Below, one piece after another: positions 14,798 through 23,927 of a DNA stretch of 33,783 bases. The notes beneath the pieces were generated by a model. It was given only the letters and a program-made list of their open reading frames with translations, made no database searches and was not told the DNA's origin. This stretch comes from Clostridia bacterium. GTDB taxonomy: Bacteria; Bacillota; Clostridia; Oscillospirales; CAG-272. Positions within the stretch are counted from its first letter, which is position 1; every line of letters starts with the position of its first letter. Position numbers and translations under genes: made by a program. The DNA lies in the NCBI GenBank assembly GCA_017463445.1, contig JAFTPF010000048.1, positions 1 to 33,783 on the forward strand, in the 5' to 3' direction.

Positions 14798-16768
14798 CTA
14801 TTCCTTCACGGTTTCCAGAACCGCAACCTGATAGGGCTGCAGTTGAATGAGACCATCGTATATCTCATTGCTCAGCAGATCCCGTTGCAGACCTTCGAAG
14901 CGGTACTCGCAAGCCTTTCCGTTGACAGAGGCAACGATCACAAACTCTCGTCCGCCGCCCGCTCGTCTGGTGATCATCGCGCCGTCGGTGACGGAGTGTA
15001 CTTCCGCTCTCGCAATACCTGCTGCCTTCTGAGCGATCCGCGCGAGCTCGACCTCATCGGGGAATGTGCCGAGAATGATGACCTTACCTTTTCCCACATT
15101 GCAGGAGAGGGCGCAATGCTTACCGATCAGCGCGGAATGTCCTTCGGTGACGGTGAGCAGGCTCTCGAAATTGCCGTCATCGAACAGCTCGTAACTGCGT
15201 CCCGTGCGGATCGTTTCGCCCAGTTCGTTGACTAGCTTGATCTGTCCGCGGTCATCGGGGAGAGTGTAAGCTAGGCGGACACCGCAAAGCTCTTCTAAGA
15301 AGCCGTAGGGAGAGGTTTGATACTTGGTGCCGATGGCAGTACGGATGTCCGAGAGAGGTCCGACTACCCAAACGCCGCCGTCCTCGACCCATTTGGTGAT
15401 CCGCTGACGAAAGTTCGCTTCCTCCAGCGTGTAGGCAGTGGGGGAGAAGATCAGCTTGTATCGATCCATCTCCTCTGCGGCGTCGATCACATCTGCGTGA
15501 ATGCCCGCTTTCAGGAGCTTGGAGTAAAATTCGTGGATCGGCGCGCCGTCGTCTCCGGCATAGTCGCTGATGGATTGGCTCTTGCGGATGTTCCAGTTGA
15601 GGCTGGAGAAGTGGATTGCTGTGTCGCTGACGGGAGGAGCCGAGAGGAGCAGATCCTCCAGCTTCTGAAATTCCTTCGCCGCCTGACGGATCTCGCCGTT
15701 TGCGTGGGTATATCTGCCCGAGGTGTCCAGCACCGCGCCGTGCATCAGCTCGTGACCTGCCCAATGGGTGCGCCAGAGCCAATAGAGGTTCGCTCCGCCG
15801 CCCAGCATGATAGGTAGCCAGGTGTTCATATAGATGAATCCCTCGGGTTGTAGTGTGTTTCCGGGAGCGGTAGAACCGTTCCAACAGGGCTGAGTCTCGG
15901 TGTTCCAGAAGGGGATCTTTGAAAAGTGCTTCAAGTAGTCCATCCACATGGCAACCGATACCAGGTCGGTACTGTAATGATTGAACTGCGCCACGTCCAT
16001 AGGATCGTTGAGCGTGCGATAATCGATCCCATTGACGGGCATCGTATCGGTACCGATGGGAGCGTCCGTGTATTTCTTCAGGATCTCCGACTGCATATGC
16101 ACAAAACGAACGTGATTCTTTGCCTGGGAGAGATTCCATTCCAGCCGGATATGTGGATTGTGCCAGGTGTTGACAGGCACGGGGATGTCCTCGATCCGAT
16201 CGTAGGCTTGGCTGAAGAGGTTCAGATTCCACGCGCGGTTGATCTCTTCCACGCTACCGTACTTCTCAGCAAGATGGGCGTGGAAGGCGTCCTGACAATG
16301 TTCACAGGTGCATCCCGGCTCCCAAGGATAGATCTCGTTGTCGATCTGCCAGCCTATGATAGCGGGATCATCACCAAACTCCTGCGCCAGCTTCTCCACG
16401 ATGATCGCAGAATATCGCAAATACTCGGGATGGCAGGAACAGCAGTGCCGACGCCCTCCGTGAGAGGTGCGTACACCGGATGGGGAGAGGGACGCCATAT
16501 CGGGATATTTCCGATAAAGCCAATGGGGAGGGGTAGCGGTCGGCGTGCCCATAATCACGGCGATCCCCGCATCCCGCATTTTGTCTACCACACGGTGAAG
16601 CCAGGTAAAGTCGAACTTGCCCTCCTGGGGCTCGTCCTTTTTCCAGGCAAACTCGCCGATGCGGACCACGTTGAAGCCGCATTCCTTCATTTTGGCGATG
16701 TCTTCGTCGATGTAAGATTCGTCCCAGTCCTCGGGATAATAGTTTGCGCCTAGATAGATCTTGTTCAT
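14798..16768 (-). CDS. GH42 beta-galactosidase
   Basis: A 656-residue glycoside hydrolase family 42 enzyme, cleaving terminal beta-galactosides. The TIM-barrel domain spans about 1-380, with the general acid/base in GWQIDNEIYPWE (Glu145) and the probable nucleophile Glu291 in IPFWNTETQPCW. The family's structural zinc-site cysteines are visible: HCCSCH (109-112) and CTCEHC (Cys153, 155, 158). The trimerisation domain follows (about 390-590), ending in a small beta domain. It has no signal peptide, so it acts inside the cell on imported di- or oligosaccharides. ATG 16768 is set by AAGGAGG just upstream; an in-frame Met at 16828 lies upstream of the promoter. It is divergent from a second hydrolase, with no transporter in the window. 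Confidence 0.93.
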   Translation of the reverse strand: MNKIYLGANYYPEDWDESYIDEDIAKMKECGFNVVRIGEFAWKKDEPQEGKFDFTWLHRVVDKMRDAGIAVIMGTPTATPPHWLYRKYPDMASLSPSGVRTSHGGRRHCCSCHPEYLRYSAIIVEKLAQEFGDDPAIIGWQIDNEIYPWEPGCTCEHCQDAFHAHLAEKYGSVEEINRAWNLNLFSQAYDRIEDIPVPVNTWHNPHIRLEWNLSQAKNHVRFVHMQSEILKKYTDAPIGTDTMPVNGIDYRTLNDPMDVAQFNHYSTDLVSVAMWMDYLKHFSKIPFWNTETQPCWNGSTAPGNTLQPEGFIYMNTWLPIMLGGGANLYWLWRTHWAGHELMHGAVLDTSGRYTHANGEIRQAAKEFQKLEDLLLSAPPVSDTAIHFSSLNWNIRKSQSISDYAGDDGAPIHEFYSKLLKAGIHADVIDAAEEMDRYKLIFSPTAYTLEEANFRQRITKWVEDGGVWVVGPLSDIRTAIGTKYQTSPYGFLEELCGVRLAYTLPDDRGQIKLVNELGETIRTGRSYELFDDGNFESLLTVTEGHSALIGKHCALSCNVGKGKVIILGTFPDEVELARIAQKAAGIARAEVHSVTDGAMITRRAGGGREFVIVASVNGKACEYRFEGLQRDLLSNEIYDGLIQLQPYQVAVLETVKE

Positions 16769-16799
16769 AGGAACCTCCTTGCGATCAGTCGTTGACTCT

Positions 16800-16828
16800 A
16801 TTATAGCAAGTTTTCGATTTCTTCGCAA
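16800..16828 (-). promoter_or_regulatory. Promoter of the GH42 gene, extended -10
   Basis: On the minus strand TTGCGA (16828-16823) is followed 17 bases later by TATAAT (16805-16800), with TGC directly before the -10 giving an extended element. Confidence 0.75.
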
Positions 16829-16899
16829 GAGCAGAGGAGCAATTCAGCAATAATTTTCAGTAAAACAGCAATTAATGTATGCCCAAACCGTCAAATATG

Positions 16900-16908
16900 T
16901 GGTATAAT
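16900..16908 (+). promoter_or_regulatory. Promoter of the GH106-like gene, extended -10
   Basis: TGG-TATAAT (16900-16908) is a consensus extended -10, 30 bases before the start codon. The expected -35 position (16880-16885, TGCCCA) is weak, which suits an extended -10 promoter or activator dependence. About 95 bases separate it from the divergent GH42 -10. Confidence 0.65.
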
Positions 16909-16938
16909 TGAATTATATTGAATGATACGGAGGCACAT

Positions 16939-19503
16939 ATGGACAAGCGACTTTCCGACGTTTTGCGTCATAACGAGAGCAACTATCTGTTCCCCTTTTA
17001 CTGGCAACACGGAGATCACTACGAAAAGATCCCCGAGCAGGTGAAGCGGATCTATGACAGCGGGTGCCGCGCGCTCTGCGTGGAATCCCGCCCTCATCCG
17101 GACTTCGTAGGCGAGACCTGGTGGCGGGATATGGATCTGATCCTCAGCGAAGCCAAGAAGCTGGGAATGCAGGTCTGGCTTCTGGATGATGACAAATTTC
17201 CCACCGGTCACGCCGCGGGACTGATCGCCAAAAAGTACCCCCATCTGCGTCAATGGGAACTGATCGAGCATCATATCGACGTGGTAGGTCCTGCCGCAGA
17301 CACCTCGGTGATCTACAACGGAGAGAACGGGGAGAATATTCTGCTCGGCGTATACGCCTACCGCCGCAACGCAGATTTCTATGAAACCTGCGAATACGAG
17401 GGAATCGATCTTTCCGATCATCTCCATGACGGTTATCTCACATGGGACATCCCCGAAGGCGTGTGGCGCATCTTCTTCTATTATAAATCCCGAACCGGTG
17501 GCAGACCCGAGTATATTGATATGATCAATCCCGAATCGGTTGGTGTACTCATTGAGGCGGTCTATCAGAGCCATTGGGAGCATTATAAAGACTATTTCGG
17601 AACGACTTTTGTAGGCTTTTTCTCGGACGAGCCCTGCTTTGGCAACGAGATCTACAAACAGCAGCGCTTTGATTTCGGCTTCTACGAGTCAAGGATCGGC
17701 AAGCACGCGCTGGCGCTCCCATGGAACGAGACGGTGCTTGCCATGATGAAGGAAAAGCTGGGTTTTGACCCCATCCCTCATCTGAATCTCCTCTGGTATG
17801 AGGACGATCGGGGTGGCGACCTGCAGGCGGAGCTCCGCTTTGCATACATGGACACCATCACTCATCTCTACAGCGAGTGCTTCACGAGGCAGCTTGCCGA
17901 CTGGTGTCACGCCCACGGTGTGCAGTACATCGGACATATTATCGAGGATATGAACTGCCATCTGCGCTATGGCGTGGGGCATTACTTCCGCGCACTGCAA
18001 TGGCAGGACATGAGCGGCATCGATATCGTTCTTCACCAAGTAATGCCCGGAATGGATCACTATATCCACACCAGTACCTGCTCCTCCGGTGTGTCGGGCG
18101 GTGAATTCTTCCACTACATTCTCGCTAAGATGGGAGCCTCCCTTGCACATCTCGCTCCCGCCATGCAGGGTCGGGCGATGTGCGAGGTCTTCGGTGCCTA
18201 CGGCTGGGGCGAAGACACGACCATGATGAAATACCTGATGGATCACCTCCTGGTGCGAGGTATCAACCACTTCGTCCCCCACGCCTTTACCTCCAAATTC
18301 CCCGATCCCGACTGTCCGCCTCACTTCGGCGCGGAAGGGTACGATCCCAGCTTCGAGGGCTTCTCCGCACTGATGGCGTACACCAACAAGGCGGCGCACC
18401 TGCTCTTGGGTGCTACCCACAAAGCCAACGCCGCGATCCTCTATCACATGGAGGGCGAATGGGCGAGCCGCTTTAACAACGCCATGACTATGGAGCCCAT
18501 TGCCGTCAGACTCTACGATGCCCATATCGACTATGACATCGTGTCTCTGGACATCCTGAACACCGGCAGCGTCGTTGACAATCGCCTTTCCATCGCCGAG
18601 GAGCGGTTTGACTGCCTGATCGTCCCCTTTGCTGACCATCTGCCGAAAGTCCTGACAGAGCGCCTCAGATCGCTTCACGAGGCAGGTCTTCCTGTTTGGT
18701 TTGCAGACGCTCTGCCCGAGAACCTGGACTTTGACGGCACCGCAGTCAAGCTCGACGACATCGTTCCGCTGATGGAAAAGCAGGGCATGACCGACGTACA
18801 GGTGGAGGAGGGCTATCCCTTCCTGCGTATCTATCACGCAGTCCGCGACGGGCATGACATTTTCATGTTCGCCAACGAGGACTACGCAAAGACGGTCGAC
18901 ACCACCGTCAAGCTCCCTTGTGCGGGGGACTATGCAAGACTCGACCTGCTTACCGACATTTCGGCAGGCGGCCATACCCCGGACGGCAGCTTCCGGCTAG
19001 AGCTGCTCCCCAATCAGTCGCAGATCGTCATCTTCGGCAGCCGGGCAGGACTTTCCGACGAGCTGACCCTTATCGAGAGCGTTCCTCTTACTCCCGCATT
19101 CGAGCTTGCCCTTGCCGAAGGTGACGACCTTGGCAAGTTCAATCCCTGCGGTCGGTTCGAGAACTTCTTCAATGTCAACGCACCTGTCTTCCGCCCCGAC
19201 TTTTCGGGCAAAATGCGCTATACCTTCTGTTTTGACGCAGTGAAGAAGGGAAGCCGCATCTTCCTCGATCTGGGCAGAGTAGGGCAGAATGCGACACTTA
19301 CCCTCAACGGCATCGACTGCGGCATCCGGATTAGTCGCCCCTATCTTTTCGACATTACCGATGCGGTGAAGGACGGCGAGAATCATGCCGAGGTGGTAGT
19401 TTCCAACACCCTTGCACAGCGGGTGAGGGATCATTTCTCCCGCAATCTGCAGCTATCCCCCTCCGGACTGTTGGGTGGTGTTACGGTAAAATATGCCGAA
19501 TGA
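16939..19503 (+). CDS. Large glycoside hydrolase, GH106-like with C-terminal jelly roll
   Basis: An 854-residue protein resembling large clostridial hydrolases related to GH106 alpha-L-rhamnosidases. The N-terminal barrel region includes FPFYWQHGDHYEKIPEQ, CVESRPHPDF, WLLDDDKFPTGHAAGL and YFGTTFVGFFSDEPCFGNE, where the acidic SDEP is a candidate catalytic site. A middle region (about 500-650) resembles a beta-galactosidase trimerisation-like fold (NAAILYHMEGEWASRF). Residues about 720-850 form a sugar-binding jelly roll: IFLDLGRVGQNATLTLNG. It has no signal peptide, so it is probably intracellular. ATG 16939 follows ACGGAGG; a TTG at 16918 in frame is less likely. Substrate is unknown; pairing with GH42 suggests breakdown of a mixed galactose-containing oligosaccharide. 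Confidence 0.72.
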   Translation: MDKRLSDVLRHNESNYLFPFYWQHGDHYEKIPEQVKRIYDSGCRALCVESRPHPDFVGETWWRDMDLILSEAKKLGMQVWLLDDDKFPTGHAAGLIAKKYPHLRQWELIEHHIDVVGPAADTSVIYNGENGENILLGVYAYRRNADFYETCEYEGIDLSDHLHDGYLTWDIPEGVWRIFFYYKSRTGGRPEYIDMINPESVGVLIEAVYQSHWEHYKDYFGTTFVGFFSDEPCFGNEIYKQQRFDFGFYESRIGKHALALPWNETVLAMMKEKLGFDPIPHLNLLWYEDDRGGDLQAELRFAYMDTITHLYSECFTRQLADWCHAHGVQYIGHIIEDMNCHLRYGVGHYFRALQWQDMSGIDIVLHQVMPGMDHYIHTSTCSSGVSGGEFFHYILAKMGASLAHLAPAMQGRAMCEVFGAYGWGEDTTMMKYLMDHLLVRGINHFVPHAFTSKFPDPDCPPHFGAEGYDPSFEGFSALMAYTNKAAHLLLGATHKANAAILYHMEGEWASRFNNAMTMEPIAVRLYDAHIDYDIVSLDILNTGSVVDNRLSIAEERFDCLIVPFADHLPKVLTERLRSLHEAGLPVWFADALPENLDFDGTAVKLDDIVPLMEKQGMTDVQVEEGYPFLRIYHAVRDGHDIFMFANEDYAKTVDTTVKLPCAGDYARLDLLTDISAGGHTPDGSFRLELLPNQSQIVIFGSRAGLSDELTLIESVPLTPAFELALAEGDDLGKFNPCGRFENFFNVNAPVFRPDFSGKMRYTFCFDAVKKGSRIFLDLGRVGQNATLTLNGIDCGIRISRPYLFDITDAVKDGENHAEVVVSNTLAQRVRDHFSRNLQLSPSGLLGGVTVKYAE

Positions 19504-19506
19504 GCT

Positions 19507-19546
19507 ATAATTTTCGGATCATTCACTGAAAATGTAAATTTTTTCA
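19507..19546 (+). terminator. Weak candidate terminator after the GH106-like gene
   Basis: ATTTTC (19509-19514 region) can pair with GAAAAT some 12 bases later, followed by GTAAATTTTTTC. The stem is short and A/T-rich, so confidence is low; no better hairpin follows the stop. Confidence 0.3.
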
Positions 19547-19584
19547 TAATTGCCCTTTTTTGCACGGGAATCGGAAAAAAAGTC

Positions 19585-19613
19585 TTGCAATTCTGTTTGA
19601 AAAATGATATAAT
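19585..19613 (+). promoter_or_regulatory. Vegetative promoter of citrate synthase
   Basis: TTGCAA (19585-19590) and TATAAT (19608-19613) are separated by 17 bases. A second TATAAT overlaps at 19613-19618 with poor spacing. Transcription should begin near 19620, about 84 bases before the start codon. Confidence 0.82.
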
Positions 19614-19626
19614 ATAATAAATTAGG

Positions 19627-19678
19627 CATCGTCCCCTCCCGATTCTATTGATCTCGGGAGGGGCAACGATGAATTTTT
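19627..19678 (+). promoter_or_regulatory. Leader hairpin with T-tract (possible attenuator)
   Basis: CCCCTCCCGA (19633-19642) pairs perfectly with TCGGGAGGGG (19654-19663). Below a two-base bulge, CATCGT (19627-19632) pairs with ACGATG (19666-19671). A T5 run follows at 19674-19678. The stem starts about seven bases after the predicted transcription start. It could be an attenuator/terminator, a 5' stabilising stem, or the body of a ~60-base RNA. Confidence 0.6.
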
Positions 19679-19703
19679 CATTTTATGAACAAAGGAGATA
19701 TCT

Positions 19704-21065
19704 ATGAACAAGAATATTTCGGACATCCATGGGTACATCAAGACAATGGCTGATCTTTCCTGCCAAAATAACGGGATTACCACCGAAATGTACGGTCAAC
19801 GCACCGTCTACCGCGGACTTCGCGATCTCAACGGTAAAGGTGTTGTCACCGGCCTGACCGAAATCTCCGATGTCTGCGCCCGCGTTACGATGCCCGACGG
19901 CACCGAGGTGCCGTGCGACGGTAAGCTCTGCTATCGCGGCGTCAATATCCGCGATCTGGTAAAGGGCTTTATGGGCGAGGGACGCTTTGGATTTGAAGAG
20001 GCGGTTTATCTCCTCCTATTCTCCAAGCTTCCGAATAAGGACGAGCTGAAGCAGTTCCGGGCGGTGCTGGCAAGCTGTCGGACGCTCCCTACCTCCTTCG
20101 TGCGGGATATGATCCTGAAAGCACCCGGTAAGGATATGATGAATATCCTCTCCCGAAGCGTGCTGGCGCTTTACGCTTACGATGACAATCCCGACGCTAC
20201 CGATATTGCCAACGTCCTGCGACAATCGCTGTTTCTGATTTCGGTGTTCCCGCTTCTGTCGGTCTACGGCTATCAATCCTACCAGCACTACCACTGCGGA
20301 CAAAGCCTCTTCATCCATCATCCCGATCCTTCGCTATCTACTGCCGAGTGCCTTCTCGGCATTCTTCGCGAGGACGGCAAGTATACCGATCTGGAGGCAA
20401 AAATTCTCGATCTTGCGCTGGTGCTGCACGCCGAGCACGGAGGCGGTAACAACTCTACCTTTACCACCCATGTAGTCACCTCCTCGGGAACCGACACCTA
20501 TTCCGCCATCGCGGCGGCTCTGGGCTCTCTGAAGGGCCCCCGTCACGGCGGCGCCAATATCAAGGTAGTGCGGATGTTCGACGATATGAAGGCAAATGTC
20601 AACATCAAGGATAAGGATGCCGTGAAGGATTATCTGGCGAGACTTCTGGACAAGCAGGCCTTTGATAAGGCCGGACTCATCTATGGCTTTGGTCACGCCA
20701 TCTATTCGGTCTCCGATCCTCGTTCGGACATTCTTCGCAGCTGTGCCAAGGATCTGTCCGTGGAAAAGGGATGCGAGGAAGAGTACGCGCTGTACGAAAT
20801 GGTTGCGGAGCTTGCCCCCGAGATCATCGGCGAGAAGCGGAAGATCTACAAGGGTGTCAGCGCCAACGTAGACTTTTACTCGGGTCTCATCTACCGTCTC
20901 CTGGATCTTCCCTGCGAGCTGTTCACCCCTCTCTTTGCTATTGCCCGCATCGCCGGCTGGAGCGCACACCGCATCGAAGAGATCCAGAACAACGGCAAGA
21001 TCATCCGTCCCGCTTATATCAACGTAAAGGAAGAGCAGAAGTATATCCCTATGGATCAGAGATGA
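19704..21065 (+). CDS. gltA: Citrate synthase
   Basis: A 453-residue citrate/2-methylcitrate synthase, condensing oxaloacetate and acetyl-CoA. The catalytic triad is visible: His281 (GPRHGGAN), His331 (GFGHAIYSVSDPR) and Asp390 (VDFYSG), plus His245 in LHAEHGGGNN. The N-terminus is longer than in the minimal ~370-residue enzymes, as in other clostridial members. An AAAGGAG ribosome site lies seven bases before the ATG. No other TCA-cycle gene is adjacent; in such anaerobes the enzyme usually feeds glutamate synthesis. It has its own promoter and a hairpin leader upstream, and a bidirectional terminator downstream. Confidence 0.95.
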   Translation: MNKNISDIHGYIKTMADLSCQNNGITTEMYGQRTVYRGLRDLNGKGVVTGLTEISDVCARVTMPDGTEVPCDGKLCYRGVNIRDLVKGFMGEGRFGFEEAVYLLLFSKLPNKDELKQFRAVLASCRTLPTSFVRDMILKAPGKDMMNILSRSVLALYAYDDNPDATDIANVLRQSLFLISVFPLLSVYGYQSYQHYHCGQSLFIHHPDPSLSTAECLLGILREDGKYTDLEAKILDLALVLHAEHGGGNNSTFTTHVVTSSGTDTYSAIAAALGSLKGPRHGGANIKVVRMFDDMKANVNIKDKDAVKDYLARLLDKQAFDKAGLIYGFGHAIYSVSDPRSDILRSCAKDLSVEKGCEEEYALYEMVAELAPEIIGEKRKIYKGVSANVDFYSGLIYRLLDLPCELFTPLFAIARIAGWSAHRIEEIQNNGKIIRPAYINVKEEQKYIPMDQR

Positions 21066-21073
21066 TTTCAATC

Positions 21074-21108
21074 AAAAACACCGCATTCGCGTGGAATGCG
21101 GTGTTTTT
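21074..21108. terminator. Bidirectional terminator, citrate synthase/ABC exporter
   Basis: CACCGCATTC (21079-21088) pairs with GAATGCGGTG (21094-21103), flanked by A5 (21074-21078) and a T run (21104-21109). It lies between two convergent genes and serves both. Confidence 0.92.
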
Positions 21109-21116
21109 TGAATGGA

Positions 21117-23324
21117 TCAGCCTTTGGCGATGGCTGCTTCGGTCTGTGCCATGACCAGCTTATAATAGATCCCTCGCTGATCCAGCAATTCTTTGTGTGT
21201 ACCGAACTCAGCTACTTTGCCGTGATCCAGCACCAGCAGCTTGTCCGCACCCCGCATGGTGGAAAGACGGTGGGCGATGGCGATGGTGGTACGGTTTTCG
21301 GTGAGGTTGTTCAGCGCATCTTGGATCAGCTTTTCGGTCTCGGTATCCAGCGAAGCGGTGGCCTCGTCCAGAATCAGGATAGCGGGATTATGAATCAACG
21401 CACGAGCGATAGCAACTCTTTGCCGCTCGCCGCCCGAGAGGGAATAGCCCTTTTCACCTACAATGGTGTTGTAACCCTGGGGGAGTGCCATGATGAAATC
21501 GTGTGCGTTCGCCATCTTCGCTGCGCGGATGATTTCCGCATTGGTGGCGTCTGGCTTGGAGTAGCGGATGTTGTCCCGAACCGATCCTGAGAAGAGGAGC
21601 GTTTCTTGGAGTACCACGCCGATCTGCGAGCGGAGAGCGTTCTGGGAGATGTCACGGATGTCCACGCCGTCGATCAGAATCTGCCCTTGTCCCGTTTCAT
21701 ACAGGCGCATGATCAGATTGATCAGTGTAGTCTTACCCGAGCCGGAGTGTCCAACGATGCCCAGCATCTCTCCCTTTTTCACCTCAACGCTTATATGCTC
21801 CAGCACGGGATTGTAGCTGTCGTAGCCGAAGGTCACGTCACGGACCGAGATATCGCCCCCGATCTTTATGTCCCGGGGCTCCTCTTTATCCTTGATCTCA
21901 GGCTCCTCCTCCAGAACCTCGATGATCTTGGACAGAGAGGTCATAAACTCGGTAATATTGCGGGGGATATGATTGATCTGCATCAGCGGCTCGTAGAGAA
22001 TGCCGGCGTAGCTGTTGAACTGGTTCAGCGCACCCACCGACATTCCGCCGCCGAACAGCAAGAAGTTGCCGTAAAACAGGATCAGATAGTTACCCAGCCG
22101 CAGAACGAAGCCGATGATGGGGAAGAAGGTGTCGAAGATCTTGTCGGTGCGCTCGTCCTGTGACGCTTGATGATCCACTTTTTGGGAGAACTGTCCAATC
22201 GCGTGCTCCTCGTTGCCGTAGTTTTTGATGACACGGATGCCGTTCAGGCTGTCGTGGAGATGCTCGTTGGTACGCCGTCTGAGGGTCCAGCGGCGACGCC
22301 AGCGCTGTCGCATATATTTCCAGAATTTCAGGATCGCAAAGACCGCAATAGGAAGAGGAACGAAGACGAAGAGGCACATCAGCGGATCCATCCAGATCAG
22401 GATCGCCAGCGCAAAGACGAAAGAGAATACCTGGGAAACGTATCCGGGAAGCAGGTTAGTGATAAAGTTCTGTACGGTGCTGACATCCTCGTTGATGCGC
22501 CCCATCATATCGCCGGTGGTCTTTTTGCTGATGGCGGACATGGACAGCGAGTGGAGCTTTTCAAACAGTCGCTCTCGTAGCTGCAGGGTGAAGCGATTGC
22601 CGGAAATGGCGGAGATACGCCCCTGCAGAACGCCCATGGCACGCTGGAAGATGTCCAGCGAAACGATGGCGGCGATGACCACCAGAAATCCGGTCATTGT
22701 GCCTCGCTCGACGCCCTCTTCGGGATAGATGAAATCGTTGATGGCGATCCGCTGGATGGCAGGCAGTACGAAGCGCAGGACAAGCCCCACCAAAGTGGTC
22801 ACGATGGGGAAGAGCAGCATCAGCCGCATTCCGCGGGTCATATTCCACAGCTTTTTGTAGATCTCGCTTTTCTTACGGCAATGGGGACAGAAGTGTGTGC
22901 CGCGCAGATACCGTCTGCCGCAGGTGGGGCAGTATTGCTCAGGCTCGTCGTTCTCTGCAGCAGGCGCAGAGGCATTCTTTGCCAGATCCTCGCAGGCGCG
23001 GGCGACCACCGAATAGCGGGCGAGATGCTTGCCCGAAACGAATCGGCAAATAAGGATGGTCTTACCGTTTTCCTTGGCGTAAAGACCGGCACTGCCGTAC
23101 AGCTTTTCGGCGGTAAAATCCGAGAGGGACTTAAGCTCCTTGCAATCGACGATCTCGTCGCCCCGACCGCGCAGGATTTTTGTGCGGGTGACGATCAAAA
23201 AGCCGTCTTCGATAAAGGCGTCACCCTCCACGTCGTACGGCAGAGAGTACAGGACCTCCTCTTCGCCGACCACTCGGCGCAGAGCCGCTTCCAGCGAATC
23301 GGGAAGGGTATATTGGAGTTTCAT
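21117..23324 (-). CDS. ABC exporter half with N-terminal PH-like domain and zinc ribbon
   Basis: A 735-residue fused permease-ATPase of the type IV (exporter) class. Residues 1-~120 form an extra, mostly beta domain (YSLPYDVEGDAFIEDGFLIV, then DFTAEKLYGSAGLY) that looks like a bacterial PH-type module. A zinc ribbon follows: Cys132-x2-Cys135-x10-Cys146-x2-Cys149. The membrane domain (about 165-470) has six helices. The ATPase has Walker A GHSGSGKTTL, Q-loop VVLQETLLF, signature YSLSGGERQR, Walker B ILILDEATASLD and H-loop IAHRLS, all intact. The start follows GAAAGGA. It is the last gene of the ABC-DUF1854-ABC unit, 25 bases after DUF1854. It probably pairs with the other half as a heterodimer. 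Confidence 0.87.
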   Translation of the reverse strand: MKLQYTLPDSLEAALRRVVGEEEVLYSLPYDVEGDAFIEDGFLIVTRTKILRGRGDEIVDCKELKSLSDFTAEKLYGSAGLYAKENGKTILICRFVSGKHLARYSVVARACEDLAKNASAPAAENDEPEQYCPTCGRRYLRGTHFCPHCRKKSEIYKKLWNMTRGMRLMLLFPIVTTLVGLVLRFVLPAIQRIAINDFIYPEEGVERGTMTGFLVVIAAIVSLDIFQRAMGVLQGRISAISGNRFTLQLRERLFEKLHSLSMSAISKKTTGDMMGRINEDVSTVQNFITNLLPGYVSQVFSFVFALAILIWMDPLMCLFVFVPLPIAVFAILKFWKYMRQRWRRRWTLRRRTNEHLHDSLNGIRVIKNYGNEEHAIGQFSQKVDHQASQDERTDKIFDTFFPIIGFVLRLGNYLILFYGNFLLFGGGMSVGALNQFNSYAGILYEPLMQINHIPRNITEFMTSLSKIIEVLEEEPEIKDKEEPRDIKIGGDISVRDVTFGYDSYNPVLEHISVEVKKGEMLGIVGHSGSGKTTLINLIMRLYETGQGQILIDGVDIRDISQNALRSQIGVVLQETLLFSGSVRDNIRYSKPDATNAEIIRAAKMANAHDFIMALPQGYNTIVGEKGYSLSGGERQRVAIARALIHNPAILILDEATASLDTETEKLIQDALNNLTENRTTIAIAHRLSTMRGADKLLVLDHGKVAEFGTHKELLDQRGIYYKLVMAQTEAAIAKG

Positions 23325-23349
23325 AGTTTATCCTTTCGCGTTAGGGCGA

Positions 23350-23910
23350 TCACAGATAGATCTCGATGATGCGGTAGCTTTGCTTGTCCAGCTTGGAGGG
23401 ATCGGGCAGGCAGAAGCAGTTGCCGTCGGTGTCGGTGATGAGCACGCGCCCATCCTCCAGTGTGCGGATATTGTTGGAGGGATTGTTCATCACGAACTGC
23501 ACCCGTCCGGCACTGGTCTGGGCTTCGGTATAGTGATAGCCGTACTTTTCCTTCATGGAATAGATCTTGGTGATCTCGGGAATGAAATAGCGGCGGTTCA
23601 GTTCTTCGTTCAGCAGGGCAATCGTTTCAGCGTCGAAGATAGAGATGGTCTCGATCAGACCGATCTCGTCTCCGCGTCCGCTGCCTTTACCGGGCTCACG
23701 CACCGAAAGAAAGTCGTCGGGATTGGTGATGGGAAACGCACGGATCACGGCGACCCGTTCAAAGGTCTCTTCGGTGCCGTCATCGTTTCTGAGGGTCAGA
23801 CTGACCAACCCGCCCTCGGATCGGAAGAAGGTAGCGTTTGCGGGTGTGAGCGGAACCGACTTGCGGTGATGAAACAGATCGTTCACGGTATCGTTGATTT
23901 CGGGAGTCAT
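23350..23910 (-). CDS. DUF1854-family protein
   Basis: A 186-residue soluble protein recognised as DUF1854: LTPANATFFRSEGGLVSLTL near the start, VIRAFPITNPDDFLSV, then the conserved IYSMKEKYGYHYTEAQTSAG, VQFVMNNPSNNIRTL and DGRVLITDTDGNCFCLPD. The family is known to sit beside ABC exporters and in some proteobacteria beside cyanophycin genes; its biochemical role is not established. I chose ATG 23910 because AAAGGA lies five bases upstream; GTG 23931 and ATG 23916 are alternatives. It lies 17 bases after the stop of one ABC half and 25 bases before the other, so the three are one transcript. It is likely an accessory or cytoplasmic partner of the exporter. Confidence 0.85.
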   Translation of the reverse strand: MTPEINDTVNDLFHHRKSVPLTPANATFFRSEGGLVSLTLRNDDGTEETFERVAVIRAFPITNPDDFLSVREPGKGSGRGDEIGLIETISIFDAETIALLNEELNRRYFIPEITKIYSMKEKYGYHYTEAQTSAGRVQFVMNNPSNNIRTLEDGRVLITDTDGNCFCLPDPSKLDKQSYRIIEIYL

Positions 23911-23927
23911 AAACATCCTTTCCCGGG

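Noticed and set aside
15252-16232. 326-residue open frame on the minus strand
   Set aside because: Same strand but different frame within GH42, whose catalytic motifs are intact in the main frame; no sign of a frameshift.
17689-18975. 428-residue open frame on the minus strand
   Set aside because: Antisense to the GH106-like gene; rich in His and Val as expected of a mirror frame.
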